The notes under the pieces: generated by a model
Told to the model about the DNA's origin: nothing
The model's database searches: none
What the model saw: the letters and a program-made list of their open reading frames with translations, nothing else
Position numbers and translations under genes: made by a program
Shown: piece by piece, positions 53,245 to 61,506 of the stretch
Position numbering within the stretch: the first letter of the stretch is position 1
Layout: every line of letters starts with the position of its first letter
DNA from: Bacillota bacterium
Lineage (GTDB): Bacteria > Bacillota > Clostridia > Oscillospirales > Acutalibacteraceae
DNA: 64,000 bases
NCBI GenBank assembly: GCA_023410445.1
Contig: JAEYPT010000006.1
Location: 124,001-188,000 of the forward strand
Direction of reading: 5' to 3'

Positions 53245-55149
53245 ATGTTATTCAAAACCACACAGCAGCACGAGGAACTCCGGGCACGGGTTCGGAAATT
53301 CGCGGAGGAAGAGGTAAAGCCTCTGGCCTTTCTGATGGACAAAGAGAACAGTTTTCCCGAAGAAGCGGTCGCCCAAATGGGAAAGATGGGGCTGATGGGC
53401 ATCCCCTACCCCAAAGAATACGGCGGCATGGGACTGGACGTAATCAGTTACGCCATCGCGGTGGAGGAGCTTTCCCGGGTGGACGGCGGCACCGGCGTAA
53501 TCCTGTCGGCGCATACGTCTTTGGGCACCTGGCCGATTTCCGCGTTCGCAACGGAGGAGCAGAAAAAGAAGTACTTAATTCCGCTGTGCAAGGGTGAAAA
53601 ACTCGGCGCGTTCGGCCTGACGGAAACAAACGCGGGCTCCGACGCGGGCGGAACCGAGACAACTGCCGTGGATAAGGGCAGTTATTACCTGCTTAACGGC
53701 GGCAAAATATTCATCACCAATGCGCCAAAGGCGGATTTTTACGTGGTGTTCGCCGTCACAACTCCGGACATCGGCACGCGGGGTATTTCCGCCTTTATTG
53801 TTGAAAAGGGCTGGAAGGGTTTTGAGTTCGGCGATCACTACGACAAGATGGGCATTCGCTCTTCCTGCACGGCAGAGTTGATCTTCAACGATGTAAAGGT
53901 TCCGAAGGAAAACCTGCTCGGCAAGGAAGGCACCGGGTTCCGCATTGCGATGGCGACGCTGGACGGCGGCCGCATTGGCATCGCCGCCCAGGCGCTCGGC
54001 ATCGCTCAGGGCGCCTTCGATCAGGCGGTGACCTACGCGAAGGAACGGGTCCAGTTCGGCAAGCCGATCGGGTTCCAGCAAGCAATTTCCTTCAAGCTGG
54101 CCGACATGGCAACCAAACTCCGGACGGCGCGGTTCCTCGTCTACTCCGCGGCGGAGCTGAAGGAAAACCATGAGCCCTACGGCATGGAATCCGCCATGGC
54201 AAAGCAGTACGCCTCCGATATTGCCCTTGAGGTCACCAACGACGCGCTCCAGATTTTCGGCGGCAGCGGATATCTGAAGGGCATGGAAGTGGAACGGATG
54301 TATCGCGACGCGCGCATCACCCCGATCTACGAGGGAACCAACGAAATTCAGCGCGTTGTCATTGCCTCCCACATTCTGGGCAAACCGCCAAAGGAAGCCT
54401 CCTCCGCACGCCTGAGCAAACCCGCGCCGATTACCGGGCTGCGGAAAAAGATGATCTTCCGGGAAGGCGACGCGAAGGAACGGGTAACCGCTCTTGTGGA
54501 AGCGCTGAAAAAGGACGGCTACGACTTCACCGTCGGTATTCCGTCCGACACACCGATCGCCCTCGCGGAACGCGTGGTCTCCGCCGGGCAGGGCATCGGC
54601 GACAAGAAGAACATGAAGCTCATCGAGGCCCTTGCTCAGGCCGCCGGAGCCGCCATCGGCTCTTCCCGCCCCGTGGCGGAAACCCTGAAATATCTGCCCC
54701 TGAACCGCTATGTGGGCATGTCCGGCCAGAAATTCACCGGAAACCTCTACATTGCCTGCGGCATCTCCGGGGCCAACCAGCACCTAAAGGGAATCAAGGA
54801 CGCCTCCACGATTGTGGCGATCAACAAAAATGCGAACGCCCCGATCTTCCGGAACTGCGATTACGGCATTGTCGGCGATTTGCAGGAGATTCTTCCCCTG
54901 CTGACCGAAGCGCTGGGCGCCGGTGAAAAACAGCCCGCGCCGCCCATGGTGAAAATCAAGCGCCCCGCCCCGCCGAAGCCGGAGCCGATCGGTCCCCGGT
55001 ACATCTGCGGCGGCTGCGGTTACGAATACATACCGGAGCTCGGCGACGAAGACGGCGAAGTGGCCCCCGGCACCCTGTTTAAGGATCTTCCGGAAGACTG
55101 GGTCTGCCCCGAGTGTGCCGAAGCCAAAGATCAGTTTATTGAAGCCTGA
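53245..55149 (+). CDS. Acyl-CoA dehydrogenase - ETF-alpha FAD domain - rubredoxin fusion
   Basis: A 634-residue triple fusion. Residues about 1-385 are a short-chain acyl-CoA dehydrogenase: GLTETNAGSDAGG, FITNAPKADFYVVF, DALQIFGGSGYLKGMEVER and the catalytic Glu in PIYEGTNEIQRVV. About 420-560 is the C-terminal FAD-binding half of electron-transfer flavoprotein alpha (VSAGQGIGDKKN; LYIACGISGANQHLKG; IVAINKNANAPIF; DYGIVGDLQE). Residues about 584-634 are a complete rubredoxin with CGGCGYEY and WVCPECAEAKDQF. No ETF-beta is nearby. Start ATG at 53245 after AAGGGG. It would pass electrons from acyl-CoA FAD through the ETF-type FAD to the rubredoxin iron and then to the flavodiiron protein next door (inference). 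Confidence 0.93.
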   Translation: MLFKTTQQHEELRARVRKFAEEEVKPLAFLMDKENSFPEEAVAQMGKMGLMGIPYPKEYGGMGLDVISYAIAVEELSRVDGGTGVILSAHTSLGTWPISAFATEEQKKKYLIPLCKGEKLGAFGLTETNAGSDAGGTETTAVDKGSYYLLNGGKIFITNAPKADFYVVFAVTTPDIGTRGISAFIVEKGWKGFEFGDHYDKMGIRSSCTAELIFNDVKVPKENLLGKEGTGFRIAMATLDGGRIGIAAQALGIAQGAFDQAVTYAKERVQFGKPIGFQQAISFKLADMATKLRTARFLVYSAAELKENHEPYGMESAMAKQYASDIALEVTNDALQIFGGSGYLKGMEVERMYRDARITPIYEGTNEIQRVVIASHILGKPPKEASSARLSKPAPITGLRKKMIFREGDAKERVTALVEALKKDGYDFTVGIPSDTPIALAERVVSAGQGIGDKKNMKLIEALAQAAGAAIGSSRPVAETLKYLPLNRYVGMSGQKFTGNLYIACGISGANQHLKGIKDASTIVAINKNANAPIFRNCDYGIVGDLQEILPLLTEALGAGEKQPAPPMVKIKRPAPPKPEPIGPRYICGGCGYEYIPELGDEDGEVAPGTLFKDLPEDWVCPECAEAKDQFIEA

Positions 55150-55163
55150 GGGAGGTTTGAACG

Positions 55164-56375
55164 ATGTATTGTGTGAGAAACGTAACGGAAGATCTGTACT
55201 GGGTGGGCGCCAACGACCACCGGCTTGCCCTGTTTGAAAACGTATACCCCATTCCACGGGGTGTTTCCTATAATTCCTATCTGCTGACGGATGAAAAAAC
55301 CGTGCTGTTTGATACGGTGGACTGGGGCGCCTGCCGCCAGTTTCTGGAGAACGTGGAGCATGTGCTCAACGGGAAGCCGCTCGATTATCTGGTCATCAAC
55401 CATCTGGAGCCGGATCATGCCGCCTGCATTGAGGAAGTCCTGCTCCGCTGGCCCGGCGTGACGCTCATCAGCAACGAAAAAGCGTTCATGCTGATGCGGC
55501 AGTTCGGCTTCTCTGTAGATGCACATAAAGAAATCGAAGTGAAGGAGGGCGACACGTTTAGCTTTGGGAAACACACGGTCACCTTCGTGTTTGCTCCGAT
55601 GGTCCACTGGCCCGAGGCAATGGTCACCTTCGACGTCACAAACGGAGCGCTGTTCTCGGCGGACGCCTTCGGAACCTTCGGCGCGCTGGACGGCAAGCTG
55701 TTCGCGGACGAGGTGAACTTTGACCGTGACTGGCTGGACGACGCCCGCCGCTACCTGACCAACATTGTGGGGAAATACGGCCCTCACATTCAGCTGCTGC
55801 TGAAAAAAGCAGGCGGCATTCTGGATCAGATCAAATTCATCTGCCCGCTGCACGGCCCCGTGTGGCGCAAGGACCTGATGTATTTCATTCAGAAATACGA
55901 CACCTGGAGCCGCTATCTGCCCGAGGAAAAAGGCGTAATGATCGTTTACGCATCGATGTACGGGAACACGGAATCCGCCGCACAGGCGTTGGCCGCGAAG
56001 CTCTGCGAAAAAGGGATGACCAAGGTGGCCGTCTACGACGTATCCTCCACCCATGTTTCACAGCTGATTTCCGAAGCCTTTAAGTACAGCCATCTGGTGC
56101 TGGCCTCGGTGACGTACAATCTCGGCATTTACCCTGCCATGCACGATTTTCTGATGGACATGAAAGCGCTGAACGTGCAGAACCGCACCGCTGCCATTGT
56201 GGAAAACGGCTCGTGGGCCTGCAAATCCGGCGACCTGATCCAGAAGTTCCTGACGGAGGAAATGAAGGACATCACCGTGCTCAACGAACGGCTGAGTATG
56301 GCCTCCTCCCTGAGTCAGGAAAAAGGACCGGAGCTCGACGCCCTTGTCAACGCTATTCTGGAATCCATGAAATAA
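55164..56375 (+). CDS. A-type flavodiiron protein (FprA; O2/NO reductase)
   Basis: A 403-residue flavodiiron protein: metallo-beta-lactamase-like diiron domain (about 1-250; LVINHLEPDHAACIEEV with HxExDH, MVHWPEAMVTF, CPLHGPVWR), then a flavodoxin domain (MIVYASMYGNTESAAQALA, about 252-403). Such proteins reduce O2 to water or NO to N2O with electrons from rubredoxin. It begins 14 bases after the fusion gene that carries a rubredoxin domain. It takes part in oxidative or nitrosative protection, likely under the upstream Rrf2-type regulator. Confidence 0.95.
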   Translation: MYCVRNVTEDLYWVGANDHRLALFENVYPIPRGVSYNSYLLTDEKTVLFDTVDWGACRQFLENVEHVLNGKPLDYLVINHLEPDHAACIEEVLLRWPGVTLISNEKAFMLMRQFGFSVDAHKEIEVKEGDTFSFGKHTVTFVFAPMVHWPEAMVTFDVTNGALFSADAFGTFGALDGKLFADEVNFDRDWLDDARRYLTNIVGKYGPHIQLLLKKAGGILDQIKFICPLHGPVWRKDLMYFIQKYDTWSRYLPEEKGVMIVYASMYGNTESAAQALAAKLCEKGMTKVAVYDVSSTHVSQLISEAFKYSHLVLASVTYNLGIYPAMHDFLMDMKALNVQNRTAAIVENGSWACKSGDLIQKFLTEEMKDITVLNERLSMASSLSQEKGPELDALVNAILESMK

Positions 56376-56397
56376 AACAACCCAAGACAAAATTTTT

Positions 56398-56440
56398 AGC
56401 CCCCGCGGTCTTTTCGACTGCGGGGGCTTTGTTGTTTGTT
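56398..56440 (+). terminator. Terminator of the flavodiiron operon
   Basis: AGCCCCCGCGGTC and GACTGCGGGGGCT form a 13-bp stem with a single mismatch, followed by TTGTTGTTTGTT. Confidence 0.85.
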
Positions 56441-56474
56441 CTGCCCTTTGAGCCTTCCTGTTTCTTGTCGTAAT

Positions 56475-56514
56475 TTGACAAAATTAGTTGTCTATAATAT
56501 AATTGATATATCAA
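56475..56514 (+). promoter_or_regulatory. Consensus promoter and palindromic operator of marR-type gene
   Basis: TTGACA (56475-56480), 17 bases, and TATAAT (56498-56503) form a perfect consensus promoter. A 12-bp perfect palindrome TTGATATATCAA (56503-56514) overlaps the end of the -10, and TTAGTTG/CAACTAA arms flank it. It fits autorepression by MarR. Confidence 0.75.
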
Positions 56515-56537
56515 CTAAAATACAAGGGGGATCATTT

Positions 56538-56987
56538 ATGGAAACTTCCTTTGATGAAATGATTGGGCTGCAAACCAACCAGATGAATAAAAAGATGCTG
56601 CGGTTCCTGAATCGAAGCCTGGAATGGTATGAACTTACGCTTGAGCAATGGGTCGTACTGTCTACCTTGGCGGAGCAGGACAACATTAACCAGAAAACGC
56701 TGTCCGTAAAAATCGGGAAGGATCCGACTTCCCTGTTGCGGATCTTAGATATTATGGAGAAAAAGGGCTTTCTTGAACGAAGGCAGTTTCCGGGCGACCG
56801 GAGGGCCTCTTCTCTGTTTATTACGGACGAAGGCAAACGGCTGAAAAATGAAGTAGCACCATTTATCGAAGACCGATTTCAGGAAATTACAGCAGGCATC
56901 CCGGAAAATGAAATTGAGATTTATGAGCGCGTTGTGAAAGAAATCGACCATAATCTCGATGGATTATTGGAGAAAGGCAAAGATTAA
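56538..56987 (+). CDS. MarR-family transcriptional regulator
   Basis: A 149-residue MarR regulator: WVVLSTLAEQDNINQKTLS, DPTSLLRILDIMEKKGFLER (recognition helix) and FPGDRRASSLFITDEGKRL (wing). ATG at 56538 after AAGGGGG. Precedes and is probably co-transcribed with the MFS efflux gene (24-base gap). It should bind the palindrome at its own promoter and respond to a toxic ligand of the pump. Confidence 0.93.
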   Translation: METSFDEMIGLQTNQMNKKMLRFLNRSLEWYELTLEQWVVLSTLAEQDNINQKTLSVKIGKDPTSLLRILDIMEKKGFLERRQFPGDRRASSLFITDEGKRLKNEVAPFIEDRFQEITAGIPENEIEIYERVVKEIDHNLDGLLEKGKD

Positions 56988-57011
56988 ATTATAATTGGAG
57001 GATCAGCATTC

Positions 57012-58493
57012 ATGTCAGTTTTGCAAACCACTCACACTTTAAACAGTTCCGGCGAAGGGTCTTTTCATGTCGGAAGAATTACCGCCGTATTAACCATGTC
57101 CGGTTTTTTCTGTATGCTGAATGAAACCGTGCTGAATATGGCATTAAACAGCATTATGAATCAATTCGGCATTTCGGCCGTTACCGCCCAGTGGCTCAGT
57201 ACGGGTTATATGTTGATTATGGGAATCTCCATTCCTGTATCGGCATTTTTTATTCAGACGATAAAGACACGGCAGTTATATATTACTTCGATGCTGATTT
57301 TCATTTTCGGCACACTGGTAAGCGGCTTTGCGTCGGCCTTCCCGGTGCTTTTCGCCGGCCGCCTGATTCAGGCAATCGGCACCGGATTGCTGATCCCCAA
57401 CATTGTAAATACGCTAATTATAATCAATCCGGTGGAGAAACGTGGGAAAGCATTGGGCATTTTTAACCTGGTCATGTTTTTCGCTCCGGCTGTGGGTCCC
57501 GTCCTTTCCGGTATCATTGTTCAATCCCTGAATTGGAGATGGCTGTTCTTTACCATTCTGCCGTTCAGTGCCATAGCCCTTATTTTGGGTGTCGTCCATC
57601 TTGAGAATGTAACAGAATTGTCGAAACCGCATCTTGACCTGATCTCGGTTCTTCTCTCCACACTGGGTTTTGGCGGTTTAATCTATGGAGCCAGTAATCT
57701 TGGCTCAGGTCAAATGGGAATGGTTGTTGCTCCCATGCTGATCGGTGCCATCGCATTGATTCTGTTTGGTTTGAGACAATTAAACTTGAAAGAGCCCATG
57801 CTTGATATAAGAGCTTTTCAATATCCGATGTTCACAATCGGAACGCTGCTGATTATCATCATGCATATGGTCAATTTCGCAATCATGCTTCTGCTTCCGC
57901 TCTTTATGGAAGGGGCGATGGGGTTAAGCGCCTTTACCGCCGGACTGATCATGCTGCCGGGCGGGATCATCAACGGTATTGTGGCGCCGATTTCCGGAAG
58001 CATTTATGATAAGTACGGACCAAAGGTGCTGATTTTCCCAGGCTTTTTATTATCGGCGGCTGTATTTTTTACCCTTGCGCATGTGATGACCGTTTCCATT
58101 TCCATCCCGGTGATCATCGCGTTACACTGCCTTTCTTTAATTGCCGTTGGGATGATCAATACGCCGACGCAGACAAACAGCCTGAATCAACTAACGCCCG
58201 CACTGTATCCGCATGGGACCGCAATCACCAATACGCTGCAGCAAATCGGCGGAGCGTTTGGAACCTCGCTTTTTATTGCCATCATGACGGCGGGCCAGAA
58301 TAGCTTTTTAATCGGAACAGTAACGAAGGACCCGTCAATTCAGGCGCAGGCGTTGGCCGCAGGAGTCCGGCAGTCGTTAACGGTCGCCTTTTTCATCCTG
58401 ATGATCGGGGTTATTCTTGCTTTCTTTGTACAGCGCGGCACCGATAAAAGGGTAGAGAACCGCTTGCAGGAAGAAGATAGTTCGGCCGCGTAG
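57012..58493 (+). CDS. DHA2-family MFS multidrug efflux transporter (EmrB/QacA-like)
   Basis: A 493-residue 14-helix drug:H+ antiporter: LNMALNSIMNQFGISAVTAQWLSTGYML pattern begins the family signature, with motif C-like PAVGPVLSGIIVQSLNWRW. No lipoprotein or membrane-fusion partner is adjacent. ATG follows GGAGG. With MarR it forms a common inducible efflux module. Confidence 0.92.
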   Translation: MSVLQTTHTLNSSGEGSFHVGRITAVLTMSGFFCMLNETVLNMALNSIMNQFGISAVTAQWLSTGYMLIMGISIPVSAFFIQTIKTRQLYITSMLIFIFGTLVSGFASAFPVLFAGRLIQAIGTGLLIPNIVNTLIIINPVEKRGKALGIFNLVMFFAPAVGPVLSGIIVQSLNWRWLFFTILPFSAIALILGVVHLENVTELSKPHLDLISVLLSTLGFGGLIYGASNLGSGQMGMVVAPMLIGAIALILFGLRQLNLKEPMLDIRAFQYPMFTIGTLLIIIMHMVNFAIMLLLPLFMEGAMGLSAFTAGLIMLPGGIINGIVAPISGSIYDKYGPKVLIFPGFLLSAAVFFTLAHVMTVSISIPVIIALHCLSLIAVGMINTPTQTNSLNQLTPALYPHGTAITNTLQQIGGAFGTSLFIAIMTAGQNSFLIGTVTKDPSIQAQALAAGVRQSLTVAFFILMIGVILAFFVQRGTDKRVENRLQEEDSSAA

Positions 58494-58536
58494 GAAGGGC
58501 AAAAATATCATAACCCTCCCAGTCGTGACAAAGCAA

Positions 58537-58571
58537 AAGGAGCAGTTCCATGGAACTGCTCCTTTGTTTTA
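58537..58571 (+). terminator. Terminator of the MarR-MFS operon
   Basis: AAGGAGCAGTTCC and GGAACTGCTCCTT form a perfect palindromic stem followed by TGTTTTATT. Confidence 0.8.
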
Positions 58572-58594
58572 TTACCCACGGAAAATTCGCGGCT

Positions 58595-60589
58595 TTAGAT
58601 ATGGTTGGCAACCTCAAAGGCGTCCCAGATTGCGTACATGATATTCGACACATCTTTGGCGTCGCCCAGCAGGTAAAGCTCCGGAACCTCGAATTCAAGC
58701 TGTTGATGCAGGCTGTTTTCCGAGCGGTAACCGACCGAAAGAATCACGCTGTCGCAGGCGATTTCCTTTGTCTCGCCGCCGACTTCCATGGAAACCTTTC
58801 CGCCCTGATAGCCGGAAACCTTCGCGCCCGTCACCACATCGATGTGATTATAGGGGATCAGCCGTTCCAGCATTTCGCGGTTCGCGCTGCAAAGCGGTCC
58901 GTTCACAGCGAGGAGCTTACCGAGAGCCTCCACGATGGTGACCTTTTTGCCCTGCTTCGCGAGCCACAGCGCGGTTTCACAGCCGACCAGACCGCCGCCG
59001 ATGACGACAGTGCTCTCGCCGGGATTCTTGACGCCGTTCAGGACATCCGCCGCTGTGTAAACATGAGCGTCGTCACCGAGGGAGAACACCTTCGGGGTCG
59101 AGCCAGTCGCTACGATCACGGCGTCGTAATCATGGGAAAGCACAAAGTCCTTGCTCACTTTGGTGTTCAGCGTAACCGGAACCTTCAGAACCTTCATCTG
59201 GTTCGTGTACCAGTACGCCAGCCGGCGGTCGTCTTCCTTAAAGCCCGGAGCGCCGCCGGGAATCAGGTTGCCGCCCAGCTGTGAGGACTGATCGAACAGT
59301 TCCGGCTTGTGCCCACGGAGGGCAAGCACGCGAGCCGCTTCGCAGCCTGCTACGCCGCCGCCGACAATGAGGACCTTCTTCGGCTTGAGAATGGGATTAT
59401 AAGCGGTAACGCGCTCGCGGGCCGCCTGCGGGTTCACCGCGCAGTTAAGTGCGGAATACTCCTGAATGCGGCCCATGCAGCCCTCCTGACAGGAAATGCA
59501 GGGGCGGATTTCCGCCGCGCGGGAAGCGCGGAGCTTATTGACGTAGTCGGGGTCCGCAAGCAACGGACGGCCCAGTCCGATCATGTCGCAGACGCCTTCT
59601 TCCACGGCCCGGAGCGCCATATCGGGGTCGTCCATCCTGCCGGCGCAGGTAACCGGCACGTTGACGGCTTCCTTCACCAGTTTGCAGTAAGGACGGTAAA
59701 GGCCCTTTTCCTGATACATCGGCGGATGATTCCACCACCAGGCATCGTAGGTTCCGACATCCACATCAAGGGCTTCGTAGCCGTAGGAAACTAGCAGCTT
59801 CGCCGCTTCGATTCCTTCCGCAATGTCGCGGCCCTTTTCCTCAAACTCTTCACCTGGGAGAGCGCCCTCGCGCCAGTCCTTGATCATGCTCTTGAGGCTG
59901 AAGCGCAGGGAAACCGGGAAATCCGCGCCGCAGCGCCTCTTGATTTCCTCCACCACTTCACGAGCGAAGCGGAGCCGGTTTTCCAGCGGTCCGCCGTATT
60001 CATCCGTGCGCTGATTGAACATGGAAATGGCGAACTGGTCGAGCAGGTACCCTTCGTGCACCGCGTGAATCTGCACGCCGTCGAAGCCCGCGCGCTTTGC
60101 GTTAAAGGCGCCGTCGCCGAAGGATTTGATGATACTGTGGATTTCCTCTACCGTCAGCGGGCGGCAGATTTTATCCAGCCAACGGTGCGGAATCGCCGAG
60201 GGGGCAACCGGCGGAAATTCTCCGAGGTTCGTCGGGATCGTCACCCGGCCGAACCCGGCCGACATCTGCAGGAAAATCACACTGCCGTAGGCGTGGACGC
60301 GCTCCGTCATTTCCCGTGCGGTCCGGATAAAATGGACCGGGTTATAGGTGGAATTCGGGGTGCTCGGCATGGTCGGCTTTTCCACCTCGCAGTCCGAAAA
60401 GGTAACGCCGGTAATAATCAGGCCCGTGCCGCCTTTCGCGCGCTCCGTGTAATAATCGATGCCGCGCTGGTTGAAGCCGCCTTCCGAATCCGAAAGACCA
60501 AGCGGCCCCATCGGAGCCATGCAGAACCGGTTCTTGATTTCCACCTTCCCGATTTTAATCGGGGTGAACAGCTTTTGGTAAGGGTTCAT
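58595..60589 (-). CDS. Old-yellow-enzyme/2,4-dienoyl-CoA reductase family flavoprotein (FMN, 4Fe-4S, FAD)
   Basis: A 664-residue enzyme: N-terminal TIM-barrel FMN domain (LFTPIKIGKVEIKNRF; GFDGVQIHAVHEGYLLDQF), a 4Fe-4S cluster loop (RPCISCQEGCMGRIQEYSALNCAVNP) and a C-terminal FAD/NAD(P) domain (KVLIVGGGVAGCEAARVLALRG; STVVIGGGLVGCETALWLA). It belongs to the FadH/BaiCD-like group that reduces enoate or dienoyl-CoA compounds. Start at ATG 60589 after AAAGGAG. Controlled from a promoter that overlaps a PadR box, divergent from a padR-type gene; substrates may be unsaturated or phenolic acids. Confidence 0.93.
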   Translation of the reverse strand: MNPYQKLFTPIKIGKVEIKNRFCMAPMGPLGLSDSEGGFNQRGIDYYTERAKGGTGLIITGVTFSDCEVEKPTMPSTPNSTYNPVHFIRTAREMTERVHAYGSVIFLQMSAGFGRVTIPTNLGEFPPVAPSAIPHRWLDKICRPLTVEEIHSIIKSFGDGAFNAKRAGFDGVQIHAVHEGYLLDQFAISMFNQRTDEYGGPLENRLRFAREVVEEIKRRCGADFPVSLRFSLKSMIKDWREGALPGEEFEEKGRDIAEGIEAAKLLVSYGYEALDVDVGTYDAWWWNHPPMYQEKGLYRPYCKLVKEAVNVPVTCAGRMDDPDMALRAVEEGVCDMIGLGRPLLADPDYVNKLRASRAAEIRPCISCQEGCMGRIQEYSALNCAVNPQAARERVTAYNPILKPKKVLIVGGGVAGCEAARVLALRGHKPELFDQSSQLGGNLIPGGAPGFKEDDRRLAYWYTNQMKVLKVPVTLNTKVSKDFVLSHDYDAVIVATGSTPKVFSLGDDAHVYTAADVLNGVKNPGESTVVIGGGLVGCETALWLAKQGKKVTIVEALGKLLAVNGPLCSANREMLERLIPYNHIDVVTGAKVSGYQGGKVSMEVGGETKEIACDSVILSVGYRSENSLHQQLEFEVPELYLLGDAKDVSNIMYAIWDAFEVANHI

Positions 60590-60627
60590 CAATACCACTC
60601 CTTTGACGTTTCATTCTATTAAGCCCC

Positions 60628-60667
60628 ATTCTACTCTATTGTTAATAACATGTCAATATAGACATGT
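60628..60667 (-). promoter_or_regulatory. OYE promoter overlapped by a PadR box
   Basis: On the reverse strand TTGACA (60651-60656), 17 bases, and TAGAAT (60628-60633). ACATGTC (60648-60654), AATATA, and GACATGT (60661-60667) form a perfect inverted repeat that covers the -35. It contains ATGT-N8-ACAT, the known PadR-family half-site spacing. Confidence 0.85.
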
Positions 60668-60725
60668 CTAAGTTTGTCGGAAATTCAGTTCTTTAACAGG
60701 TCGGGATGAACCTGTCTGATTCCTA

Positions 60726-60754
60726 GTGAAAGTCTCTGGGAAATGTGTTAAAAT
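60726..60754 (+). promoter_or_regulatory. Promoter of the padR-type gene
   Basis: GTGAAA (60726-60731), 17 bases and TAAAAT (60749-60754), 32 bases ahead of the start codon. Confidence 0.55.
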
Positions 60755-60786
60755 AGAAACCGATAATCAAAGAGAGGATCAAACGT

Positions 60787-61341
60787 ATGCGTTTACTGAA
60801 ATATGCGATTCTGGGGCTGATCAATCGGGCGCCGATCACCGGCTACGATATCGCCAAGGAATTCGACCGGGGCCTTGTAAACTTCTGGTATGCGACGCAC
60901 AGTCAGATTTACCCGGAACTGCGCCGTTTAACAGAGGAAGGACTCGTCACGTTTGAAATCGATACCCGCGGCGACCGGCTGGAAAAGAAGCGGTACCTCA
61001 TTACGGAAAAGGGCAAGCACGAACTGTGGGACTGGCTTTGTGTCACCGACGAGCTGGAGCCCACCCCGAAAGACGTCTTTCGCCTGAAATTATATTATCT
61101 GAATGAAATCGATAAAAATACGGTTCTGGAGCATCTGCAGGATCAGCTTAAGAAACGGAGTCGGAAGCTGAACTATCTGGAGCAGAGCATGGAGACAAAC
61201 CGGCGGGAAAGCAAAAGCTACGGCAAGGAATACAACGAAGAACTCGGGGACTATCTGGTCCTCTGCGGGGCGATTTCCCGCGAGAAAAGCTACGTCGAAT
61301 GGATCAATTACTGTATCGATTATCTGAATAAGATCAAATAG
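60787..61341 (+). CDS. PadR-family transcriptional repressor
   Basis: A 184-residue regulator: LKYAILGLINRAPITGYDIAK pattern at the N-terminus, winged helix with SQIYPELRRLTEEGLVTFE, and a C-terminal coiled-coil dimerisation segment (VLEHLQDQLKKRSRKLNYLEQ). Divergent from the old-yellow-enzyme gene; the PadR box between them overlaps the enzyme gene's -35. PadR proteins commonly respond to phenolic acids or toxic aromatics. Start after GAGAGGA. Confidence 0.93.
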   Translation: MRLLKYAILGLINRAPITGYDIAKEFDRGLVNFWYATHSQIYPELRRLTEEGLVTFEIDTRGDRLEKKRYLITEKGKHELWDWLCVTDELEPTPKDVFRLKLYYLNEIDKNTVLEHLQDQLKKRSRKLNYLEQSMETNRRESKSYGKEYNEELGDYLVLCGAISREKSYVEWINYCIDYLNKIK

Positions 61342-61365
61342 GATCCCGCAAAGTTGCTTAAAAGG

Positions 61366-61400
61366 GACCGCCGCAAAACGAATTTGCAGCGGTCTTTTTT
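61366..61400 (+). terminator. Terminator of the padR-type gene
   Basis: GACCGCCGCAAA and TTTGCAGCGGTC form a 12-bp stem with one mismatch, followed by TTTTTT. Confidence 0.88.
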
Positions 61401-61506
61401 GTATTTAATTTACATTTTACAAATTCGATATGAGAATCTTACAGGCGGCTTATAGAATTGACGGGAACAAAAAAGAAAAAAAGACGCTTGTAAAGGAGAA
61501 AATGGG

